Source of the DNA: FEN-1219 sp039933105
GTDB lineage: Bacteria > Pseudomonadota > Gammaproteobacteria > Steroidobacterales > Rariloculaceae
Reading direction: 5' to 3'
Length of the DNA stretch: 64,000 bases
NCBI GenBank assembly: GCA_039933105.1
Contig: JBDTOT010000004.1
Span: 62,001 to 126,000 of the forward strand
This document shows, in pieces, positions 57,312-64,000 of the stretch; position 1 is the first letter of the stretch; each line of letters begins with the position of its first letter. Below the pieces are notes generated by a model that worked only from the letters and a program-made list of their open reading frames with translations, made no database searches and was not told the origin of the DNA. Both the position numbers and the translations under genes were made by a program.

Positions 57312-57884
57312 CTACGGCAGCTGCGTCACGAGATCGGCCGCGGGTTTACGGTGCTGCGTCGGCACGACTTTCGGTTTGCCGTACCAAATGAAACCGACGA
57401 CGGACTCTTTCGCGTGTTCGATGCCGAGCAAGGCGTAGAAACGCGGGTCGCGTGTGATACCGCCCGTAGTCCACTTGGTACCGATGCCGCGCTCCCACAA
57501 ATACAACGCGAGATTCTGCGCGGCGCAGCAACATGCCGCGTAGTCCTCGCGCTCGACCAGCGCGTCGTCGCTACGGCGCGTCGTGAGCACGAGGAACCCG
57601 GGGACGCCGTCGAGCCGCGCTCGACGCACGGGACCCGCTCGCTCGCCTTTTTTCGCGATGTCGAGCTCCACCGCTAGATCGGTCACGCTGCGACGCGTGT
57701 TGGGCCCAATTAGATAGAAGCGCCACGGCTGCGTGAGCCGGTGGTTCGGCGCCCAGCGAGCGACCTCGATCGCTTCCAGCAGCAACGCATTCGGCACGGG
57801 GTCCGACTCGTAGAGATCGACCGAGCGGCGGCCGCGGATCAATGCGGCGACGTGCTCGACGCTGGCTGCGGTAGATGACGCCAT
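57312..57884 (-). CDS. Nitroreductase (YdjA-like)
   Basis: 190 residues, FMN nitroreductase fold. IRGRRSVDLYESDPVP gives the FMN phosphate arginines, and ARWAPNHRLTQPWRFYLIG matches short YdjA-type enzymes. YAACCCAAQNLALYLWERGIGTKWTTGG and IEHAKESVVGFIWYGKPKVVP follow. It reduces nitro or quinone compounds with NAD(P)H. Stop codon directly adjacent to the convergent SnoaL-like gene. The CCC run in the active-face helix is unusual but not catalytic. Confidence 0.88.
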   Translation of the reverse strand: MASSTAASVEHVAALIRGRRSVDLYESDPVPNALLLEAIEVARWAPNHRLTQPWRFYLIGPNTRRSVTDLAVELDIAKKGERAGPVRRARLDGVPGFLVLTTRRSDDALVEREDYAACCCAAQNLALYLWERGIGTKWTTGGITRDPRFYALLGIEHAKESVVGFIWYGKPKVVPTQHRKPAADLVTQLP

Positions 57885-58024
57885 TCGACTGGACTCCGTG
57901 TGCGCGAAACGACGGCGGCCACCTTAGCATGAGCGCTGTGCGCTCAGTGCCGGGCTGCACAGTCGACACGTAGTGCCGCGACTGCGAGAATTCCCGCTCG
58001 TTTTTCCGCCAGAGTACTCATGCA
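57885..58024. other. Spacer between the nitroreductase and FAD-oxidoreductase genes
   Basis: 140 bases containing the promoters for both directions. I see no distinct element. Confidence 0.3.
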
Positions 58025-59152
58025 TTGAGCGACAGCATCGACACGGTCGTCATCGGCGCCGGCGTCGTCGGTCTCGCGATCGCGCGCGAGCTTGCCCTCG
58101 CGGGTCGCGAGGTCATCGTTCTAGAGAAGAACGCCGCGATCGGCGAGGAGACATCGGCGCGCAACTCCGAGGTGATCCACGCAGGACTCTACTATCCGCG
58201 TGGCAGCCTCAAGGCGCGTTTCTGCGTCGAAGGCCGTGAGCGGCTCTACGAATACTGCGAAGCCAAGCACGTGCCGCATCGGCGCTGCGGCAAGTTGCTC
58301 GTGGCGACCCATGCGGGCCAAGTTGGAAAACTCGAGACTGTCCGTGCGGCCGCAGCGACGAACGGTGTCACGGAACTCGAGATGCTATCCGTGCACGACG
58401 TGCAGCGACTCGAGCCGCAGGTGCACGCGTTGGCCGGGCTCCTGTCGCCGTCGACCGGCATCATCGACAGCCACGCGTTCATGCTCGCGTTGCAGGGCGA
58501 CCTCGAGGCTGCCGGCGGCGCAATCGCAACGCATTGCCGGTTCACCGCCGCGGCAAAGGACGCGGCGAAATTGCGGCTCACATGCGACACAGCCGACGGC
58601 CCGTTTACGCTAAGCGCAGGCACCGTCGTGAATGCAGCCGGGCTGCATGCGACGCGCGTCGCTCAACTGCTCGGCGCAGCGGAGCAAACAATTCCACGAA
58701 CGCACTTCGCAAAGGGCAGCTACTTCACGTACACGGGCCGCAGCCCGTTCACACGTCTCGTGTATCCGCTGCCCGAGGACGGCGGCCTCGGCGTGCATGC
58801 CACCCTCGATCTCGCCGGGCGCGTGCGCTTCGGTCCCGACGTCGAGTGGCTTGCCGAGGGCGTCGATCCGGAGTCGCTCGACTACGCAGTGGATCCCGCG
58901 CGCGCTGCCGCGTTCTATGGCGCAATCCGTAGTTACTGGCCGGCTCTTCCCGACGGCGGACTCTCATCGGCGTATTCGGGTATTCGCCCGAAGATTTCAG
59001 GCCGCGGTGAGGCGGCCGCGGATTTTTCGGTCCGCGTCCGCACCGAGCGAGGCAGTGCATCTCTCGCGCAGCTGTTCGGCATCGAATCGCCGGGGCTGAC
59101 GTCGGCGCTCGCCATTGGCGCTCACGTCGCGGAACTGCTGCGCGCGGTCTGA
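58025..59152 (+). CDS. FAD-dependent oxidoreductase, L-2-hydroxyglutarate dehydrogenase type
   Basis: 375 residues from TTG 58025. The dinucleotide motif is TVVIGAGVVGLAIARELALAGREVIVLEK. ETSARNSEVIHAGLYYPRGSLKARFCVEGRERLYEYCE is typical of the L-2-hydroxyglutarate oxidase (LhgO/YgaF) branch of the DAO family. GGLGVHATLDLAGRVRFGPDVEW and the C-terminal GIESPGLTSALAIG close the FAD site. Oxidises a 2-hydroxy acid, probably L-2-hydroxyglutarate, passing electrons to quinone. Single gene, convergent to the next. Confidence 0.9.
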   Translation: MSDSIDTVVIGAGVVGLAIARELALAGREVIVLEKNAAIGEETSARNSEVIHAGLYYPRGSLKARFCVEGRERLYEYCEAKHVPHRRCGKLLVATHAGQVGKLETVRAAAATNGVTELEMLSVHDVQRLEPQVHALAGLLSPSTGIIDSHAFMLALQGDLEAAGGAIATHCRFTAAAKDAAKLRLTCDTADGPFTLSAGTVVNAAGLHATRVAQLLGAAEQTIPRTHFAKGSYFTYTGRSPFTRLVYPLPEDGGLGVHATLDLAGRVRFGPDVEWLAEGVDPESLDYAVDPARAAAFYGAIRSYWPALPDGGLSSAYSGIRPKISGRGEAAADFSVRVRTERGSASLAQLFGIESPGLTSALAIGAHVAELLRAV

Positions 59153-59159
59153 GCGGAGC

Positions 59160-60431
59160 TCACCCACCTTCGATGAGATCGGCATACGCCGTCTTGACGC
59201 TCTGACCGGTGTCGTTGTCTTCCGTCCACACAAACACCACCCGCTGGCCGCTGCGCTTCATCTGCGGCACGGTGTCGGGGCGGCTCGCGTGTGTCGTGCC
59301 GACGACCTGCCGCTCGCCGAGATCCCCGTTGCGCGCAACGGCGCGGACAGCAAGCTCTGCACGCCCATCCGCGGCGCGCCGCCACCAGCTGACGAATGCG
59401 CGGCCGTCGTCCGTGAGCACAACGCCGACCTGACCAAAAGCACCATCGCCGTCAATCTCCACCGGAGCGGCGAAGCTGGCGCCGCCATCGCTCGAGCGCG
59501 CGAAGCGCACATGACCGTGACCGTCCGCCGCGGTGAACCACGCGGCCACGACGCCGTTGTCTTTAGCATCGAGCGCTGGCCCATTGACTGGGCAGCCTGC
59601 GATCTGCCAATTGTCCGGGCCAAGGCGCGCCGGCTCCGACCAACCACTGGAGGTTCGCACTCGAACTGCAACGTCGCGAATCTCCGTCGCGCTGCGATCT
59701 CGATATACGACGGCGGCACCTTCCGCTGTCAGCGCGACGTCGGTACGACAGCAATCGCACACGAGGTTGTCGATAACGCCCTGCTCGAGCAGTTGGCCAT
59801 TGGCGCCGAGAAATGCGTAGCGCAAGCTCGTACCGGCGGGTTCCCCGGCGGCCGACTCCGGCTCGTCGTTGGCTTCGTCGCGGCCGTCGAGCCACACGGC
59901 TCCGGCACGCTCCCCGTCGCGAAACCAGCTGACGAAACCGTGCTCGCTCGCGGTCGCATCGTCGTTCAATAGCAGCGGAACGCTCCACGTGGCGCCCGCA
60001 TCGGCGGACACGGCGACGCGAATGTCGTACGCGGCCGCTGACGCTGGTGACTGCACGCGCCAGTCGGCAACCCACAGACGCTGCGACAACGCTTGCACTG
60101 ACGGCAAGTCGGCGGCCGATATGACCCAGTCTCGTCCTTGCGCGACCACCGCAGTGCCGGTCCAGTCGTCCCCAGTGAGGCGCGCATATTTCAGCGCGAA
60201 ATCGCCCGCGTCGCCGACCGGTTCGGCCCAACTCAAGATCAACGACCCGGTGGCATCGCGAGACAACCGCGGCTCCCCGCCGTTTGCGCCTACGGGCGAT
60301 GCGAGCGCATGTATAGGTCCGAGCGCGGCACGCGACGTGGAGCCAGCTACCGCCGACGGCGGCGCACGGCTGCATGCCGTCAGCGCCAGCGACGCCAGCA
60401 TCAAGGCACAGAATCGCAACGTTAGGGCCAC
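59160..60431 (-). CDS. Sialidase-like beta-propeller lipoprotein with Cys motifs
   Basis: 423 residues from GTG 60431. Lipobox LTAC at Cys20. Repeating beta-propeller blades with Asp-box signatures SADAGATWS and SSDGGASFA. An unusual CDCCRTD motif and a later GCPVNGP suggest a metal or disulfide centre. The catalytic Arg triad and Tyr/Glu of true sialidases cannot be seen with confidence, so glycosidase activity is doubtful. Last gene of a minus-strand group after the methyltransferase. Confidence 0.82.
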   Translation of the reverse strand: MALTLRFCALMLASLALTACSRAPPSAVAGSTSRAALGPIHALASPVGANGGEPRLSRDATGSLILSWAEPVGDAGDFALKYARLTGDDWTGTAVVAQGRDWVISAADLPSVQALSQRLWVADWRVQSPASAAAYDIRVAVSADAGATWSVPLLLNDDATASEHGFVSWFRDGERAGAVWLDGRDEANDEPESAAGEPAGTSLRYAFLGANGQLLEQGVIDNLVCDCCRTDVALTAEGAAVVYRDRSATEIRDVAVRVRTSSGWSEPARLGPDNWQIAGCPVNGPALDAKDNGVVAAWFTAADGHGHVRFARSSDGGASFAAPVEIDGDGAFGQVGVVLTDDGRAFVSWWRRAADGRAELAVRAVARNGDLGERQVVGTTHASRPDTVPQMKRSGQRVVFVWTEDNDTGQSVKTAYADLIEGG

Positions 60432-60440
60432 CGCGGCTCC

Positions 60441-61058
60441 CTAGCCGGCCGAACGCGTGAGTCGGTACACAAAGGCAGGCGGCAAATTGAGCGCCGCGAT
60501 ACCGAGGAGCACGCTGTCGACGTTGAGTTTGCGTCTCGTCTCACGATCGATCGGGCACCGGCCCCCATACGTGAACTGCTGGTAAGAGCCGCCCGTGCGG
60601 AGCAGCGCGAGAATCTCATACAGCAGCTCGAATCGCTGATCTGGCGAGAACAACAACAGCGGCAAGCCGCTGATGACGAAATCGTACTTGAGACCGGGCG
60701 GCAGTTCCCGACTCAGCGCCAGCGCGTCGGCCGCAAACACATGGCAACCGACGAAGCGCTTGCGCAGAATCGCCGCGAGCTCGGGATCTCGCTCCACGAG
60801 ATACAGATTTGCAGGCTGCACACCCTTGGCAAGCAGAGCTTCCGTCAGGGAGCCCGTGCCAACCCCGAGCTCGAGCACCGTCGAAGTAGAGGTAACTCCG
60901 GTCGCGATGAGCCGCGCCAGGGCACGACCGCTCGGAGCCACGGCGCCCATCGAGCGCGGATCGCGAAGCCAGCCGCGAAAAAAATGCCGGAAATGTCGGC
61001 GTCCCGGTGGCGACTCTGCCTCCTGCATCTTCACGTCGTCTTCCTTGGGTAGTGCCAC
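60441..61058 (-). CDS. SAM-dependent methyltransferase, phospholipid N-methyltransferase-like
   Basis: 205 residues from GTG 61058. RGWLRDPRSMGAVAPSGRALARLI, the conserved N-terminus of PmtA-type and related rRNA-MTase-like proteins, is followed by the SAM motif VLELGVGTGSLTEALL and VERDPELAAIL. KYDFVISGLPLLLF is motif IV. Possible substrate is phosphatidylethanolamine, giving phosphatidylcholine precursors, but this is family inference. Nine bases separate it from the sialidase-like gene, 20 from the DUF1080 gene. Confidence 0.8.
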   Translation of the reverse strand: MALPKEDDVKMQEAESPPGRRHFRHFFRGWLRDPRSMGAVAPSGRALARLIATGVTSTSTVLELGVGTGSLTEALLAKGVQPANLYLVERDPELAAILRKRFVGCHVFAADALALSRELPPGLKYDFVISGLPLLLFSPDQRFELLYEILALLRTGGSYQQFTYGGRCPIDRETRRKLNVDSVLLGIAALNLPPAFVYRLTRSAG

Positions 61059-61078
61059 ATGCCGCTCGATGATGTTGG

Positions 61079-61681
61079 TCAGTTAGGTGTGATGCGAACG
61101 TCGCGGAACATTACACGGCCCGCCGCGTATTGCAGGGCGATGGGTCCGGCCGCGAACTTGTCGTCTTCAGTGTCGACTGTGACCTGCCCGTTTAGCTTTA
61201 CGAGCAAGTGTTTGCCATGTGCCGCAATCTGATACCTATTCCAACGATTGGCGGTGTCGAGCATCACGAGAGGCTTCGCAACACCGACGATGGCGCCTGT
61301 GCGATAGGCGGGATCGGGCCGGTGATCGAAGATGTTGACCTCATAGCACGTAGCCGCGCCGATCTGAGCGGGATTCGCGCAGCGGATGAACACGCCGCTG
61401 TTCGTGTCCGGGGTATCCCAAAACTCGAGTTCGAGATCGAAGTCCTCGTACACGCCATTCGTCAGCAAGAATCCCGTGCCCATATCGGCCTGAACGGCGC
61501 CATTGACGATTTGCCAATTTGCATCGCCGATGCGGCCCCAGCCCCCGAGACTCGACCCATCGAACAACGTTTGCCAGACGACCGTCGGCGCGTTGGCAGC
61601 AGCGGCTGGTTGTTCGTGACCCGACGAACAGCCCGAGAGACCGATCGCGACCACGACCACCACCCGCAAGAGCGACGACAT
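61079..61681 (-). CDS. DUF1080 (3-keto-disaccharide hydrolase-type) lipoprotein
   Basis: 200 residues from ATG 61681. Lipobox LSGC near residue 18. A concanavalin-like DUF1080 domain follows: LFDGSSLGGWGRIGDANWQIVNGAVQAD, FDLELEFWDTPDTNSGVFIRC, YEVNIFDHR, WNRYQIAAHGKHLLVKLNG and GPIALQYAAGRVMFRDVRI. DUF1080 members hydrolyse 3-keto-glycosides released by oxidoreductases. Longer in-frame codons upstream lie before the signal peptide and are not favoured. First gene of the group. Confidence 0.88.
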   Translation of the reverse strand: MSSLLRVVVVVAIGLSGCSSGHEQPAAAANAPTVVWQTLFDGSSLGGWGRIGDANWQIVNGAVQADMGTGFLLTNGVYEDFDLELEFWDTPDTNSGVFIRCANPAQIGAATCYEVNIFDHRPDPAYRTGAIVGVAKPLVMLDTANRWNRYQIAAHGKHLLVKLNGQVTVDTEDDKFAAGPIALQYAAGRVMFRDVRITPN

Positions 61682-61832
61682 TCGGTCCCCCGATACTCGT
61701 ACACGGTGCTCACGCGCGTCCCTTGGAACCCCCAACGCGCGCAAGCCCTTGGCTTGCGAGGAGCTTAGCAGCCTGGCGAACACTATTGGCGCTCAGCATG
61801 GCGCCTAGCGGCGAATTCTGGCGTTTTTTTGA
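61682..61832. other. Spacer between DUF1080 gene and tRNA-Thr
   Basis: A perfect 8-bp hairpin CGCAAGCC/GGCTTGCG (61740-61758) lies here, and a GGCGC/GCGCC pair just past the tRNA 3' end. Neither has a T-run in the direction of transcription. They may be processing or pausing structures. Confidence 0.35.
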
Positions 61833-61908
61833 TGGTGCCGGCGGAGGGACTCGAACCCCCGACCCCCCGCTTACGAAGCGGATGCTCTACCAACTGAGCT
61901 ACGCCGGC
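61833..61908 (-). tRNA. tRNA-Thr(CGT)
   Basis: 76 nucleotides with the 3' CCA encoded. Acceptor stem GCCGGCG/CGCCGGC, D arm GCTC...GAGC, anticodon stem TCCGC/GCGGG with loop TTCGTAA. The anticodon CGT reads ACG (Thr). T loop TTCGAGT with a 5-bp stem. All cloverleaf pairs are present. Confidence 0.95.
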
Positions 61909-61941
61909 AGTTTGCGGGCGTATTGTGCCTGAGCGCGCCCC

Positions 61942-62361
61942 TTATCGCACCCCAGTTTGGCCCTTCCCGCGGATTCGAATGACTACATCGACGCCGGTCT
62001 GCTCCGTTCCTGCGGGCAGTGACGCTGCGACATCCAACGTCACAGCATCGAGCGGAATGTCCGTGAGCTCGCCGGTATCGACGTTGAAGAAGTGATGGTG
62101 GGCATCGATCGACGAATCGTAGAACTGGCGCGCCGGGTCCACCTCGACTGTGCGCGCGAGGCCACGTTCGCAGAACAGGTTCAGCGTGTTGTAAACCGTG
62201 GCCTTCGACACGCGCGAACCGCTGGCGCGCAACCCGGCGATGATTTGGTCCGCGGACAAATGTTGCGGCCGTGCGAACAGCAGCAGGCCGACCTCAATGC
62301 GCTGTGCGGTCGGCAGGACACCACGGCTCAAGAGCCGCTGCGTGACTTCGTCTTTGTTCAT
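61942..62361 (-). CDS. Fur-family regulator without CxxC zinc motifs (Irr/PerR-like)
   Basis: 139 residues from ATG 62361. The winged-helix part is QRLLSRGVLPTAQRIEVGLLLFARPQHLSADQII...RVSKATVYNTLNLFCERGLA. The metal-sensing HHHFFNVDTGELTDIP follows. Only one Cys is present, so the structural Zn cysteines of Fur/Zur are missing, as in Irr. Irr-type proteins sense heme or iron and usually repress iron-using genes. Longer in-frame start codons upstream add no domain. Adjacent to tRNA-Thr. Confidence 0.87.
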   Translation of the reverse strand: MNKDEVTQRLLSRGVLPTAQRIEVGLLLFARPQHLSADQIIAGLRASGSRVSKATVYNTLNLFCERGLARTVEVDPARQFYDSSIDAHHHFFNVDTGELTDIPLDAVTLDVAASLPAGTEQTGVDVVIRIRGKGQTGVR

Positions 62362-62538
62362 CGTCAGACCCTTAGAAGAATCAGCGACTTGCGCAGTATA
62401 CCCAGACGCACCGCTTAAGCGCAAAACCCACTGCGAGCGGACACGCCAATCGCATTGTCGACGAACTCGCCAGTTTCTGCGATCGATCGAGATCCCCGCC
62501 CTGCACTACGTTCGACGATCCCTTCCTCGGGAACGCCG

Positions 62539-63078
62539 ATGCAGCGCACCACCGGTTTCACCTTGCTCGAACTGCTCGGCACCCTCGCGGTCGCAGGAAT
62601 ACTCATGGCCCTTGCCGTGCCGAGCTTTCGCAGCATCGTCCTCGATTCGCGCCGCACGGCCGACGTCAACGCGTTTGTGTTGGCGGTGCAAGTCGCCCGC
62701 AGCGAAGCCGCAAAACGCAGCCACTCCGTGATCCTCTGTAAAACGCTCGATTGGCGTCGGTGCGGAGGAGCCGAGCTGCGCTTCGATGCGGGCTGGATGG
62801 TGTTCGCGAACGTGGACGGCCTCCTGCCGCCCGAGCGCTCGCCAGAGGAACCTCTAATCTATGCGCACTCGCCAGAGCTCGACGGCAGTATCGTGGGCAA
62901 TCGACCATTCTTCGAGTTTCGACCGCTGCTGCGCCGGAGCACGAATGGGACCGTCGTGTTCTGCGACCGTCGTGGCACGCCCGCGGCTCGAGCCGTGATC
63001 GTCAGCTACACCGGCCGGCCGCGCGTCGACCAGGTGGACCCGGACGGCAAACCCCTCGTGTGCGCAAGCTTGTCATAA
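62539..63078 (+). CDS. Type IV pilus minor pilin, GspH/FimT-like
   Basis: 179 residues from ATG 62539. Class III prepilin signal TGFTLLELLGTLAVAGILMALAVPSF, cleaved by PilD after the Gly, with Glu5. GspH/FimT pattern DVNAFVLAVQVARSEAAKRSHSVILCK, then beta-strands and a Cys pair. GTVVFCDRRGTPAARAVIVSYTGRPRV is the FimT C-terminal region. Initiates pilus assembly with the following genes. Confidence 0.92.
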   Translation: MQRTTGFTLLELLGTLAVAGILMALAVPSFRSIVLDSRRTADVNAFVLAVQVARSEAAKRSHSVILCKTLDWRRCGGAELRFDAGWMVFANVDGLLPPERSPEEPLIYAHSPELDGSIVGNRPFFEFRPLLRRSTNGTVVFCDRRGTPAARAVIVSYTGRPRVDQVDPDGKPLVCASLS

Positions 63079-63169
63079 GCGGGCTACCGACCGCCGCTCG
63101 TCCCGCGGACCCGACCGAACGTCGGGCGAAGACCGCCCTCTTCCGTGGGCTCCTTCATAGTCCGGCCCC

Positions 63170-63832
63170 ATGAACCTTCGCTACCAAACCGGTTTCACGC
63201 TCTGGGAGCTGCTGATCACGCTGCTGGTGGCCGGCATCCTGATCGGCATCGGCGTACCGAACGTCATGGAGTTCCAGCGCAATAGCGCTATGACAGCCGC
63301 TGCCAACCAGCTCTTGACCGGCCTCATTATGGCGCGGACAGAAGCCGTCAAACGGCAGTCACCAGTGGGCATATGCCTGAGTGCGAACCCGACGGCCGCG
63401 ACTCCGACGTGCTCACCGAACGCCGTAGCCGACGCCGCGGCCCTCGGCTTCGTCGTCTGGGTCGACGAGAACAACAACTTCGATGCGAACGGCGCGCGCG
63501 ACCTGACGAATGCTACCGACGGCAACGGCGTCATTGATGCCAACGAGCTCGTCCTGATGCGCGAAGTAGCGCCAGGCGGCACGATGCGCGTCTCGGCGAA
63601 TTGCGGCAACGTCTCTTTCGGACAGAACGGCTTCACGCGGCAGGCAGCGGCTCTGTGCGCTCCTACCCCGCGCGTCGTTGTCTATTGCGACGATCGCGGC
63701 CGCCGCGTCGCGGCCGGCTCCCTGTCGAGTGCGCGCGCGGTCACGGTCGATCGACCGGGACGCGGTCAGGTTTTGACAGAGACGGCCGACGTCGACGCCC
63801 AGATCGGGGTCGCAGGAGCAACTTGCCCGTGA
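63170..63832 (+). CDS. Type IV pilus minor pilin, second GspH/FimT-like
   Basis: 220 residues from ATG 63170. Prepilin signal TGFTLWELLITLLVAGILIGIGVPNV with Glu5, AANQLLTGLIMARTEAVKRQ, and a globular domain with NPTAATPTCSPNAVAD and calcium-like DENNNFDANGARD loops. RVVVYCDDRGRR is the FimT end motif. The two copies differ, so they may occupy different tip positions. Overlaps the next frame by a GTGA. Confidence 0.9.
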   Translation: MNLRYQTGFTLWELLITLLVAGILIGIGVPNVMEFQRNSAMTAAANQLLTGLIMARTEAVKRQSPVGICLSANPTAATPTCSPNAVADAAALGFVVWVDENNNFDANGARDLTNATDGNGVIDANELVLMREVAPGGTMRVSANCGNVSFGQNGFTRQAAALCAPTPRVVVYCDDRGRRVAAGSLSSARAVTVDRPGRGQVLTETADVDAQIGVAGATCP

Positions 63833-63843
63833 GGACGCTCCAC

Positions 63844-64000
63844 ATGCACACGCCGCCCCACCACAAACAAACCGGCTTCAGCCTGATCGAGGCGATGGTC
63901 GCGCTGGTCGTCGTGTCGGTGGGTATGATCGGCATCGCATCGCTGTACGGCCAGGGCCTGGGCGCCAGCCGCACCGCGCTGTCCCGCACCCAGGCCGTGA
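63844..64000 (+). CDS. pilV: PilV-type minor pilin (partial, right edge)
   Basis: Starts at ATG 63844 (or GTG 63829, overlapping the preceding stop). The prepilin signal TGFSLIEAMVALVVVSVGMIGIASL follows. PilV/type IV pilus modification protein family: after the helix comes GQGLGASRTALSRTQAV. The frame runs off the window after about 52 codons. Part of the fimT-pilV-pilW-pilX-pilY1-pilE type cluster expected to the right. Confidence 0.88.
   Translation, partial: MHTPPHHKQTGFSLIEAMVALVVVSVGMIGIASLYGQGLGASRTALSRTQAV

Overview
The window looks like a chromosomal segment of a high-GC gammaproteobacterium, probably near Steroidobacteraceae/Nevskiales or Xanthomonadales. That placement is inferred from gene order and family membership, not from a search. 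It is dense: ATGA/GTGA start-stop overlaps are common, convergent genes often abut or overlap, and GTG/TTG starts are frequent. Most of it is conserved core metabolism. I see no prophage, insertion sequence or CRISPR array.

Layout. 1-1754: 5' part of a TonB-dependent receptor. 1.9-9.7 kb: RDD membrane protein, lptFG (LPS export), then divergently pepA-holC-small protein-valS. 9.8-13.9 kb: a MoxR ATPase / DUF58 / TgpA transglutaminase operon. 13.9-17.4 kb: minus-strand pssA-uracil DNA glycosylase-rimI-prfC. 17.6-20 kb: lytic transglycosylase, acylphosphatase, DUF4398 lipoprotein, wrbA, DUF2069. 20-24.8 kb: hda, CDP-alcohol phosphatidyltransferase, DUF2066, purM, purN, DUF3108, in the same order as the Pseudomonas hda-purMN neighbourhood. 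24.8-26.4 kb: mrp-dcd. 26.7-31.4 kb: a HEAT-repeat Ser/Thr kinase followed by two PilT-type ATPases. 31.4-37.0 kb: metG, then rnfA-D-G-E-nth. 37.2-38.3 kb: a short integron cassette array with no integrase. 38.3-44.4 kb: pyruvate dehydrogenase aceE-aceF-lpdA. 44.5-48.8 kb: a second M17 aminopeptidase, RNase T, grxD, a urate-oxidase-N-like membrane protein and nadC. 48.8-53.6 kb: a GAF-PAS-PAS-GGDEF-EAL protein and a DUF4382 lipoprotein. 53.6-61.7 kb: MaoC, proC, thiolase, small proteins, nitroreductase, FAD oxidoreductase, a sialidase-like lipoprotein, a methyltransferase and a DUF1080 lipoprotein. 61.8-64 kb: tRNA-Thr(CGT), a Fur-family regulator and the start of a type IV pilus minor pilin cluster (two GspH/FimT-like proteins and PilV).

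Three places deserve most attention. First, the rnf locus lacks rnfB and rnfC. RnfA has also lost both, and RnfE one, of the membrane cysteines that hold the Fe-S centre in Rnf/Nqr, while the flavin-attachment threonines of RnfD and RnfG remain. This looks like a flavin-only Rnf derivative. Second, a HEAT-repeat/kinase fusion sits directly upstream of two PilT-family motor ATPases, inserted between mrp-dcd and metG, which suggests phosphorylation-linked control of pilus retraction. Third, two small membrane-protein genes between nth and lpdA end inside GCCTAAC boxes, and the second is followed by a complete 60-bp attC site, marking an integrase-less cassette island.
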